Below, in pieces: positions 1 through 6,165 of a stretch of 11,742 nt of DNA; position 1 is the stretch's first letter; the number at the start of each line of letters is the position of its first letter. The DNA lies in the NCBI GenBank assembly GCA_009885665.1, contig VFKI01000057.1:1-11742 (forward strand), in the 5' to 3' direction. Both the position numbers and the translations under genes were made by a program. The notes below the pieces were generated by a model that did no database searches, was not told where the DNA came from, and saw only the letters and a program-made list of their open reading frames with translations. This stretch comes from Gammaproteobacteria bacterium (lineage in GTDB: Bacteria; Pseudomonadota; Gammaproteobacteria; DSM-16500).

Positions 1-212
1 AATTCTGGCAAAGCCCTCTAAAGTTATTTATGCGCAGAGCCTTAATCCCGACATTCCGCACCTTTGTCTTTTTCGATAACGCTTCGTAAAAATGTGTTTT
101 AAATGCTCATTTACTTGCGTGTAAACTGCGCTTTAAAACCCATCTTTGCCTCGATTTATACAAAAAATACTTTGGTGCGGAATGCCGGTTAATTGTAACG
201 GATTTCATACAT
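1..212. other. Intergenic stretch without a gene, mostly occupied by a palindromic element
   Basis: I see no credible coding sequence here. The stretch lies downstream of the toxin stop codon (213-215, minus strand) and is dominated by the 141-bp palindrome described separately (48-188). Positions 1-47 show no feature that I can name, and the gene further left is outside the window. Confidence 0.7.
48..188. repeat. 141-bp imperfect palindrome, possible MITE or REP-like element
   Basis: The ends are inverted copies: CCGACATTCCGCACC at 48-62 and GGTGCGGAATGCCGG at 174-188 pair at 14 of 15 positions. The symmetry runs all the way in: GTTTTAAA (96-103) pairs with TTTAAAAC (132-139), and TTTAC (110-114) pairs with GTAAA (121-125) around a 6-nt loop. 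All pairs share one centre near 117.5, so the whole element folds back on itself. No transposase is present. It ends 24 bp downstream of the toxin gene stop. It could be a miniature transposable element, a REP-type repeat or a structured transcript end. A short hairpin at 10262-10288 has the same arms. Confidence 0.6.
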
Positions 213-719
213 TTATTCCTTTTCCAACAAGACCGTTCGGATAGTTTGCAGCGTCATCATCAACGTCATTGGTTGTATAGGTGACGGCACAAACCCCCGC
301 GAGAGATAAAATCTTTTTGCCTGCTCAAATAGGGCATGCACTAAAATAACAAATATACCCGCTTCATTTGAGACGTTAACAGCGCGCAGCATGGCATCCC
401 GCAGTAATGCGCTACCAAGCCCTAAGTTATGGTAACGTTCATCAATTGCCAGCCGGCCTAGCAACAGTACCGGTAAGGGGTCTGGCATATTGTGTTGCAT
501 GGGCTTGGGCGCAGCTTCACGACTGATTCCACCCGCAGACAGGGTGTAGTAACCGACTATTTTTTTATCTTCACAGATAACAAAGCAACGCGATGCACCT
601 GACATCTGGTTTTTAAGCGCGCGCTTTTTAAGCCACTCATCAAGTGAATCTTCAGAACTGCAAAAATCATCTGACTGATGCTCCGGCGTAATCAGGGTGG
701 GCGCAGATAATTCTGGCAT
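213..719 (-). CDS. tacT: GNAT acetyltransferase toxin of a type II toxin-antitoxin pair (TacT/AtaT-like)
   Basis: A 168-aa GNAT-fold protein. Known relatives (TacT, AtaT, ItaT) acetylate the amino group of aminoacyl-tRNAs and so block translation. Visible family marks are an N-terminal region with DSLDEWLKKRAL (24-35), NMPDPLPVLLLGRLAID (77-93), the acetyl-CoA loop HNLGLG (97-102), ILVHAL (125-130) and RFYLSRGF (136-143), where Tyr138 sits at the usual catalytic tyrosine. The C-terminal PSPIQPMTLMMTL is typical. The residue usually Arg or Gln at the start of the acetyl-CoA loop is His97, a mild oddity that need not abolish activity. The start ATG lies 2 bp after the antitoxin stop, so the two are co-transcribed and probably translationally coupled. 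The length is normal and the gene looks intact. The target tRNA cannot be read from the sequence. Confidence 0.9.
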   Translation of the reverse strand: MPELSAPTLITPEHQSDDFCSSEDSLDEWLKKRALKNQMSGASRCFVICEDKKIVGYYTLSAGGISREAAPKPMQHNMPDPLPVLLLGRLAIDERYHNLGLGSALLRDAMLRAVNVSNEAGIFVILVHALFEQAKRFYLSRGFVPSPIQPMTLMMTLQTIRTVLLEKE

Positions 720-721
720 GA

Positions 722-1006
722 TTATTTATCCCATGGGGCTTTTGTTTTAAGTAAACGACGCAGTCTGTCTGTTGCAGGCAGAGGCTGTTCAATTAACGCT
801 TGTAATTTGTCAAATGTACCAGCATCGATGGAAAAAAACATCTGATCGAGCAATAATTCTTCTGCTTTGTTGCAGGCAGCTTCCAGCATAAAATCAGTCC
901 TGCTGCGGTTAAGGCGCGCAGCAGCAAAATCAATCAGATCGCGTTGTTGTGCCTTGGCGCGGATATTGATGGGTACCGATTCACCGGCGTGTGCATGGCT
1001 GCTCAT
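722..1006 (-). CDS. tacA: DUF1778 ribbon-helix-helix antitoxin
   Basis: A 94-aa antitoxin paired with the GNAT toxin just downstream. The N-terminal part has the ribbon-helix-helix layout: a beta strand VPINIRAK (11-18), then two helices ending around residue 53 (QRDLIDFAAARLNRSRTDFM and following). This region should dimerise and bind the operator. The tail, with F64, PLPATDRLRRLL (75-86) and a final APW, matches the conserved C-terminal segment that wraps around the toxin in this family. A good ribosome site (AGGAG at 1014-1018, 7 nt from the ATG) supports the start. The gene precedes its toxin, the usual order. As in relatives, the complex probably represses its own promoter; the inverted repeat at 1034-1053 is the likely site. 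Confidence 0.9.
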   Translation of the reverse strand: MSSHAHAGESVPINIRAKAQQRDLIDFAAARLNRSRTDFMLEAACNKAEELLLDQMFFSIDAGTFDKLQALIEQPLPATDRLRRLLKTKAPWDK

Positions 1007-1033
1007 GATAGTTCTCCTGTTTAATACACGGAA

Positions 1034-1053
1034 AGTATACGCTATTGTGTACT
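1034..1053 (-). promoter_or_regulatory. Likely promoter -10 and operator of the toxin-antitoxin pair
   Basis: On the minus strand TATACT (1034-1039) is a good -10 box upstream of the antitoxin; I see no strong -35 box. It overlaps an inverted repeat, AGTATAC (1034-1040) and GTGTACT (1047-1053), matching at 6 of 7 positions with a 6-bp spacer. An outer pair, TACAC (1025-1029) and GTGTA (1047-1051), adds a second possible half-site. Inverted repeats over the -10 are what a self-repressing ribbon-helix-helix antitoxin would bind. The assignment is inference. Confidence 0.4.
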
Positions 1054-1080
1054 AAAATGCTATACAGGCTGCGTGTCTAG

Positions 1081-1160
1081 CGTAAGCGCCTCAGATTTGC
1101 CGTTAATTGCATCGAACATGCCGCGAAATAGCTAAAAACAACATTTCTGAGGCGCTTACG
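1081..1160. repeat. 80-bp element with perfect 15-bp inverted ends
   Basis: CGTAAGCGCCTCAGA (1081-1095) and TCTGAGGCGCTTACG (1146-1160) are exact reverse complements separated by 50 bp. The interior shows no convincing further symmetry and no coding sequence. There is no T-tract next to either arm, so it does not look like an intrinsic terminator. It lies between the antitoxin promoter and the end of the 68-aa gene. A small mobile repeat, a binding site pair or a structured transcript end are all possible. I see no clear target-site duplication. Confidence 0.6.
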
Positions 1161-1185
1161 TCGTTATGCAACTCCAGCTGAATCG

Positions 1186-1392
1186 TTATACTTTGTTTGG
1201 CTTTTGCATCGGCACAACTGCCAACGCTGGAATATCGTCCACAGTCAGCGGTCCTGCGATTGGCGGCGGTGTCGTGTCAAAGCGCGTAGGTTTATTGCTT
1301 GCCGCAGCTGTTTGATCCGCTGATGCGAGTGAAGCTACCGCACAACACGCTAAACTCAATAATGCACTTAATAAAATGACTTTTCCTGACAT
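1186..1392 (-). CDS. Small exported protein of unknown function (68 aa)
   Basis: I do not recognise the family. The first 25 residues form a clear Sec signal peptide: a short basic start (MSGK), a hydrophobic core (VILLSALLSLACCAVASL) and a probable cleavage site at ASA-DQ. It lacks a canonical lipobox, since Ser-Leu precedes the Ala-Cys pair, so I expect a periplasmic or secreted peptide of about 43 residues. The mature part is rich in Pro, Ala and Thr (TTPPPIAGPLTVDDIP) and should be mostly unstructured. A strong ribosome site (AAGGAG at 1400-1405, 7 nt before the ATG) and a promoter-like sequence upstream support a real gene. It follows tamB by 58 bp in the same direction, so it may be co-transcribed, transcribed alone, or both. 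Confidence 0.65.
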   Translation of the reverse strand: MSGKVILLSALLSLACCAVASLASADQTAAASNKPTRFDTTPPPIAGPLTVDDIPALAVVPMQKPNKV

Positions 1393-1419
1393 CGCGCTTC
1401 TCCTTTCTTAAGAATCTAG

Positions 1420-1447
1420 AATCTATGCGTTAATCGTAACGTATCAA
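1420..1447 (-). promoter_or_regulatory. Candidate sigma70 promoter for the 68-aa gene
   Basis: On the minus strand TTGATA (1442-1447, 5 of 6 to consensus) and TAGATT (1420-1425, 4 of 6) are 16 bp apart, between the tamB stop and the 68-aa start. A second TAGATT at 1413-1418 repeats the -10 box. It suggests that this gene can be expressed apart from the upstream operon. Confidence 0.4.
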
Positions 1448-1450
1448 CAG

Positions 1451-3742
1451 TTAATCCCGCTCAAACTGATAAATAATATCTGCACCATTATCCATACTGT
1501 TATCAATACTACGACTTTCTGATTGCGCTACCCAGTGTTGGCTGAGTTGATAGCGCACATTCAAGATAGATACCGGGTAAAACAAGCCTGCGCTGTATTG
1601 TGCCGATAATTTTTTTGCCAATTGTTTGCCTATGACTAAAGTGGAGGTATTGATCGATTGCAATTTAATTGGATCATATACTTGTATCGATTGTATATCA
1701 AATTCACTAAAGCCAAAGCTTTTTTGCACGCTTTGAATAAGTTTATTGCTGCCTAAGCCGTTACCTGGCGTCATGGTGGAAAGTATTGCCAATAATGCGC
1801 CACTCTTCATATTGCTGGCGGGTGAATCAAATATTAGCCAAGATACCACATCGGCATCACTCATGGTGGGGTTGGAATACGGGGTGATGATGGGTTGATC
1901 CAAAAATCCGGTGACGCGTATGCCAACTATTATGTTCCTTTTACCCGCATAAATATTGCCTAAGCCCACTTGCGCATTAAAACTGGTGCTTGATCCACCC
2001 GAAGACATCGCCACACCTTGGATTTGCTTGTTGGCAACAATATTTAAGCCTGGATTGGTCAGCAAGCCACCGGTATAAATCAGTCGTCCGGTTTGTATAT
2101 GCAGCGTCTGACCATAAGCGTGATACGTGCCGGTATTTTTTAAGACAAATAATTCACCGGTGGCAGTCAATGCGCCGCCGGCTAACATACTTAAATGTAA
2201 TTGTCCGCCGAGTTCAGCACGTAAATCTTGCCATGCTAATTTGATGGGTTTTCCCAGCGTAATCTCTAATTGTAAAGCCGGCGAAAATGGCACAGTTGAT
2301 TTTATCGCTTTGCCTTCATGTATAAATATCACATCTTCTGGCAACGATACGACATTGATCGCTTTTTGTAATGCTAATTGCGCATGCGGAATAAAAATTT
2401 TGCCGGTAATATTCAATTTTCCTGCGATAAGCTGTAAATTCACATCTGGCGAAAGAGTGACATGCCAAGCGGGTAAGTTGGCTACGGTGAGGCGCGTGCC
2501 TTGTAGTTGTAATTGTAAAGGCGCGCCGGGTGCGCTTGCATTAAAGCGGCCAGTGATTTTGCCGTCACCCGCACCGCAATGCAATGTACCGTGAAAACTG
2601 AGTAAATGATTGGCCGCCAGTACGCCTTCTAATTGAATACGATCGGGCGTAATGCCCAGATCAGGCACATTGATGCGGCCATCTTTGATGTGTAGCGTGC
2701 CGGTAATTATCGGTTGCGCGAGGGTGCCGGAAAGTGTGAGTTGCGTGGCGAGTGTGCCCTTGAGTTGATTGATCGGTAAAGTATCGGGTAGCGGTATACT
2801 AGATAACGGTAATGTTGTTTGCAGTTGACCGGTGATGGGTTGGCTCAGTTTGCGCCAATCCTTGCTATAAAATTGCGGCAAACTGATAGCAAGTTGCAGC
2901 GGTGGTTGATGGTTAAGGGTGATATTTGCCCGTAATTGTAAGGCTTTTTGTAAGCGCATGAGATTAGCGCGTACTGCGATGTCGATTTGTGATAAAAACT
3001 GCGCACCCATCGCTAATCCTTGCAGATTAAGGTGAAGGGTTGAGTCAATGGTCGGTTGCACAATGATATGCGCGTGCGTGGTGAATTGGGTAAGATAAAA
3101 ATTCGGATATTCGATATCGTGCGCTTGTAATTGTAGATCAAGCGTGGGTGTGCGTAATGGGCCTGCCAGCGTGCCGTGGCTAGTGAGGGTGCCGTGTAGT
3201 GTGGGGTCAATGGCCTCTAATTGTTTGGCGTTTAGCGTCCATGCTAATTGCCAATAGGTGCTGATATGACCGTTTAAGCTAAATTGATTTTTACCGTAAT
3301 TTACCACAAAATTTTTAATATCCACTTGATCGATACGCAAAAAAGCGGGCCAATCGGGTAATTGCGTTTCGGATAATTGCGTTGGAGCGGTGTGATGCGC
3401 TGATGGCGTGGTTGAGGTAATCGGTGAAATAGTAATCAACGCATTTTGAATGATAAATTGTTGTAAATGTAATTTGCCGTGCCAGAGGTCATTGGTGAAT
3501 AAGGTGAAGTTCACGCTGTCAATTGTAGCCGTGGCATAAGGACTTTTATACTGTATCGTTTTTAACTGCCAGCGGGTTAAGAGTGTTCCATCGATTTTAG
3601 CGATCGAGAGTTGGCCGGGGAGATAGCGCGCCGCAACATGGAGGGCAATGACCAGGCCGGGTTGTGTGCACGTGATAAAATAAACGCACCAGCCAGCCAA
3701 GCTCAGGCAAGCCAGTAAAAAAATATTACGAATAATGCGCAT
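1451..3742 (-). CDS. tamB: TamB-like translocation and assembly module subunit, short form
   Basis: TamB is an inner-membrane-anchored protein that crosses the periplasm as a long hydrophobic beta groove, works with TamA, and takes part in outer-membrane protein assembly and phospholipid transport to the outer membrane. Starting at the ATG at 3742 the protein has 763 residues. It shows one N-terminal membrane helix (about 5-24), a long beta-rich middle, and the conserved C-terminal DUF490/TamB domain with NPGLNIVANKQI, GIRVTGFLDQPIITPYS, MSDADVVSWLIF and a final ADIIYQFERD. E. coli TamB has about 1259 residues, so this one is much shorter, mainly in the repetitive middle; no frameshift is visible. 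An upstream in-frame TTG (3754) lies inside a duplicated copy of the tamA tail and is an unlikely start. I see no strong ribosome site before the ATG. Confidence 0.88.
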   Translation of the reverse strand: MRIIRNIFLLACLSLAGWCVYFITCTQPGLVIALHVAARYLPGQLSIAKIDGTLLTRWQLKTIQYKSPYATATIDSVNFTLFTNDLWHGKLHLQQFIIQNALITISPITSTTPSAHHTAPTQLSETQLPDWPAFLRIDQVDIKNFVVNYGKNQFSLNGHISTYWQLAWTLNAKQLEAIDPTLHGTLTSHGTLAGPLRTPTLDLQLQAHDIEYPNFYLTQFTTHAHIIVQPTIDSTLHLNLQGLAMGAQFLSQIDIAVRANLMRLQKALQLRANITLNHQPPLQLAISLPQFYSKDWRKLSQPITGQLQTTLPLSSIPLPDTLPINQLKGTLATQLTLSGTLAQPIITGTLHIKDGRINVPDLGITPDRIQLEGVLAANHLLSFHGTLHCGAGDGKITGRFNASAPGAPLQLQLQGTRLTVANLPAWHVTLSPDVNLQLIAGKLNITGKIFIPHAQLALQKAINVVSLPEDVIFIHEGKAIKSTVPFSPALQLEITLGKPIKLAWQDLRAELGGQLHLSMLAGGALTATGELFVLKNTGTYHAYGQTLHIQTGRLIYTGGLLTNPGLNIVANKQIQGVAMSSGGSSTSFNAQVGLGNIYAGKRNIIVGIRVTGFLDQPIITPYSNPTMSDADVVSWLIFDSPASNMKSGALLAILSTMTPGNGLGSNKLIQSVQKSFGFSEFDIQSIQVYDPIKLQSINTSTLVIGKQLAKKLSAQYSAGLFYPVSILNVRYQLSQHWVAQSESRSIDNSMDNGADIIYQFERD

Positions 3743-3832
3743 GATTTTAACCAAAACTCGACCCTATACTAAATGCCACTTGTAATGCGTATGTTTTTAA
3801 CCAAAACTCGACCCTATACTAAATTCCACTTG
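3733..3832. repeat. Tandem duplication of a 50-bp unit at the tamA/tamB junction
   Basis: Positions 3733-3782 and 3783-3832 are two head-to-tail copies of a 50-bp unit with three differences (3740/3790, 3744/3794 and 3775/3825). Read on the minus strand, each copy encodes the last residues of TamA (FSIGSSFG) plus its TAA stop. The right-hand copy is the real tamA end. The left-hand copy is an untranslated relic between tamA and tamB. The position matching the tamB ATG reads ATA in the other copy. Confidence 0.9.
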
Positions 3833-5560
3833 TAACGGTTTACCTTTTTTGCTTTCGGCGCGCGCGACATAGAAGGCGACGGGGCCGATGATGGAATGAT
3901 ACACCAAGCCCACGCCATCGCCTTGCATTAATGGCGTGCCGATATGGTCGAATGCATTGCCGATATCATAAAAAATGGCACCACTTAAATTGCCGTGTAA
4001 TGTATGCTGCAATTCAATGCTGCCGGTTTCCAAATAGCGTCCCGGCCCCAGCGTGGCGTAAGGGTAGCCGCGGACACTGTTGGGACCGCCGGCGAAAAAG
4101 CGCAAGGTAAGCGGTAGGTGGGCGAGATCTTTGACGATGGTATAGCCGATATTGCCGCGCAAGATTAAGCGCGAGTATTGGGTCGGGCTGAAAAAAAATT
4201 TCCCCTTTATTTCGCTTTGCACAAAGCTATTGTAGGATAAAGCATGTTCGCTGGCGCCACGCAATACGAGGCTGATGCTTCGCGCTGAGTGTGGGTCAAT
4301 GAGATTGTCAGCGGTTAACCAAGATAGGGCAATGCCGGGATAGAGTACCCGGCCAAAATCTGCAGTCGATGCATCGTTTGTGGTTACGACATAATGTTCA
4401 ATTAAATAATTTAGGCTTAAGGTGTATTGCCAATCGTGCCAAGCTTTGATGCGGCTGACAGAGAAATTTTCCGATAAGCTTTCATCTTCTTTGTCGGGAA
4501 CGAATTTTTGTATTTCTGCTCCTACGACATATTGATCGGTGAGTGGGTTTTTGCCTGGAAAATAATATTTTGCGGATAACCCTTTGAGGGTGGCAGACAG
4601 TTGTGCGTCGAGTGTCATATGTTGGCCGTTATGGCCGATAAAGCGAAAGTCTGTCAATGCTTTGACGCGAGGGCCGGTGAAGCTGCCGTAGCCGCCGCTA
4701 AACGAATAAGCTTGTTGTTTTTTCATTTGTAAATTGATTTGTGTGGGTACATGATTTTGGCTGGCTTGGTCGACGGCGGGTAATACTGCTACCTGACGAA
4801 AATAGCCGCTTTTGTTTAGGTTTTGCTGCAGGGTCAGTAATTGCGCGCTGGAAAAGGGTTGGCCGGATTTAAATGGCGCAAAACGCTGTAAAAAACGCTC
4901 GTTTAAGGGTGTGGGTGTGAAGGTGAGCGCGCCAAAATAATAACGTGAACCTGTGTCCAATTGTAGCTGGATATCTGCGGTGTAATGCACGAGATCAATG
5001 CGAACTTCTTTTTGGACGAGGGTGGCGTGTAAATACCCTTGTTGATTGGCGAGTTGTTGTAAGCTGTCACGTGCTTTTTCGTAATTATTTGTATCAAACG
5101 GCATGCCACGGTGTAGTGGAAAGTGCGTCGCTAATTTTTGCAGGGCGGGATCGTTATGGCCGGCGCCGATAATACTGACGTGTACGGCAGTGATTTTAAG
5201 CCTTACGCCGGGTTGAATGTTGAAGGTCATTTGCCAGTGACCCTCTGGGTGGGTCAGTCCTGGTAATTTGATGCTTGGTCGAAAGTAGCCGAAGGGTTGC
5301 AGCGCGTTGCGGATAACGCCGGGTGAGTTATCGTAAAAATTCTTGATTTCATCGGCGGTCAGCGCATGTCCGGCGGTTTGTACGCGCCGTGCGCGTTCAG
5401 CCAATAAAGCGTTATTGGCATTTTCCAGCAATTCAGGTGTAGCGGCGAGACCGTTTAACTGGAATTGCAGCGTATCTGCCGCGGCCTGAGCCGCGACGGG
5501 TGATAGGCAGCAAAGCCAGCAGAATAGGGCGGCGCTCAGTTTTTTGGCGTGATTAATCAT
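3797..5560 (-). CDS. tamA: TamA, Omp85-family outer-membrane assembly protein
   Basis: TamA is the outer-membrane half of the TamA-TamB complex. From the ATG at 5560 it has 587 residues, close to E. coli TamA (577). It starts with a clear signal peptide (MINHAKKLSAALFCW onward, likely cleaved at AQA-A near residue 26). Three POTRA domains follow (roughly 29-118, 119-203 and 206-281), then a beta barrel to the end. The barrel carries the Omp85 marks SVRGYPYATLGP (VRGY at 496-499), FYDIGNAFD and GDGVGLVYHSIIGP. The C-terminal strand ends in SSFG, with the aromatic residue next to last instead of last. An ATG 12 codons upstream (5596) would lengthen the signal n-region; neither start has a good ribosome site, and I prefer 5560 for the cleaner signal peptide. 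tamB follows after 54 bp. Confidence 0.93.
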   Translation of the reverse strand: MINHAKKLSAALFCWLCCLSPVAAQAAADTLQFQLNGLAATPELLENANNALLAERARRVQTAGHALTADEIKNFYDNSPGVIRNALQPFGYFRPSIKLPGLTHPEGHWQMTFNIQPGVRLKITAVHVSIIGAGHNDPALQKLATHFPLHRGMPFDTNNYEKARDSLQQLANQQGYLHATLVQKEVRIDLVHYTADIQLQLDTGSRYYFGALTFTPTPLNERFLQRFAPFKSGQPFSSAQLLTLQQNLNKSGYFRQVAVLPAVDQASQNHVPTQINLQMKKQQAYSFSGGYGSFTGPRVKALTDFRFIGHNGQHMTLDAQLSATLKGLSAKYYFPGKNPLTDQYVVGAEIQKFVPDKEDESLSENFSVSRIKAWHDWQYTLSLNYLIEHYVVTTNDASTADFGRVLYPGIALSWLTADNLIDPHSARSISLVLRGASEHALSYNSFVQSEIKGKFFFSPTQYSRLILRGNIGYTIVKDLAHLPLTLRFFAGGPNSVRGYPYATLGPGRYLETGSIELQHTLHGNLSGAIFYDIGNAFDHIGTPLMQGDGVGLVYHSIIGPVAFYVARAESKKGKPLQVEFSIGSSFG

Positions 5561-5631
5561 GCCGTCAAGGGTAGCAGAAATTGGCTTTTGACGCATCTGC
5601 GGGGATAGAATGAATGTCGGCTATAAATACG

Positions 5632-6165
5632 TCATTGTTTATCTGTCAATTTGCCGGCATTAAAAATAAAGGTGACCGGCGGTGATGAATTATAAATAAA
5701 TGCGACATTGCCAGGGTCAGGTTTACTGCCGTCGCTGTCACTGTTTTTTTGTATGAAAGTGGCTTTGCCACAACTGTTAATGACCGTTTTTATATCATCG
5801 CCTACATTGGGATTGCAGCCATTAGGTAAATTGAGTTGGTCTTGCGTGGCAAATCCACCTAATAAAATATTAACGACTTTACCTTGATTAAATATGACGG
5901 TTAATTCAAATTGTTGATTGGCTTGTCCGGTATAGCTGTTGAGCATTTGTGTCGTGGCATCGGGCGGTGCAAAATCATATGTCCAACGTTGCGGTACGTT
6001 ATCATCCGATGCAGCGATGGGTGTTTGTTTGTCCGGTGCGCCACATTGTTGAAATACGGTGGCGACGCTGTCACCCGGTGTCACCGTGTTAAAATTTTTT
6101 GGACAAAACCATGCCAGTGCCGGTGAAGCGCAACATAATAATACCAACCCTGCACAATAACGCAT
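5632..6165 (-). CDS. Exported DUF2845-type protein with two BamE-like repeats
   Basis: A 177-aa protein with a signal peptide cleaved after ALA (residue 18). The mature part consists of two related halves. Half one has CPKNFNTVTPGDSVATVFQQ (21-40), then CG, then WTYDF (61-65) and LTVIFNQGKV (88-97). Half two has NVGDDIKTVINSCG (120-133), FIYNS (156-160) and VTFIFNAGKL (164-173). The pattern GD..TV...CG followed by beta strands recalls the SmpA/BamE fold of small outer-membrane assembly factors; that likeness is my inference. The four cysteines of the mature part may form disulphides. The start ATG overlaps the stop of the gene before it by one base, with a strong GAGGTGAG site (6171-6178) 5 nt ahead, so the two are translated together. 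It sits just before tamA, which hints at an envelope role. The function is unknown. Confidence 0.75.
   Translation of the reverse strand: MRYCAGLVLLCCASPALAWFCPKNFNTVTPGDSVATVFQQCGAPDKQTPIAASDDNVPQRWTYDFAPPDATTQMLNSYTGQANQQFELTVIFNQGKVVNILLGGFATQDQLNLPNGCNPNVGDDIKTVINSCGKATFIQKNSDSDGSKPDPGNVAFIYNSSPPVTFIFNAGKLTDKQ

Noticed and set aside
867..1055. 62-codon plus-strand frame with a hydrophobic C-terminus
   Set aside because: It is antisense to the antitoxin gene and its promoter; the antitoxin has full family support, so this is a shadow.
1081..1160. Intrinsic terminator
   Set aside because: The arms are perfect but the loop is 50 nt and there is no T-tract on either side.
2127..2594. 155-codon open frame on the plus strand
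   Set aside because: It lies fully inside tamB on the opposite strand, is Cys- and Pro-rich in a way typical of shadow frames, and has no domain or ribosome site.
3743..3754. TTG start for tamB at 3754
   Set aside because: The TTG belongs to the duplicated relic of the tamA tail; the ATG at 3742 directly precedes the membrane anchor.
5603..5618. Another copy of the CCGACATTC word (minus strand) in the DUF2845-tamA gap
   Set aside because: Only 9 nt match and no partner arm is nearby, so it is best explained by chance.
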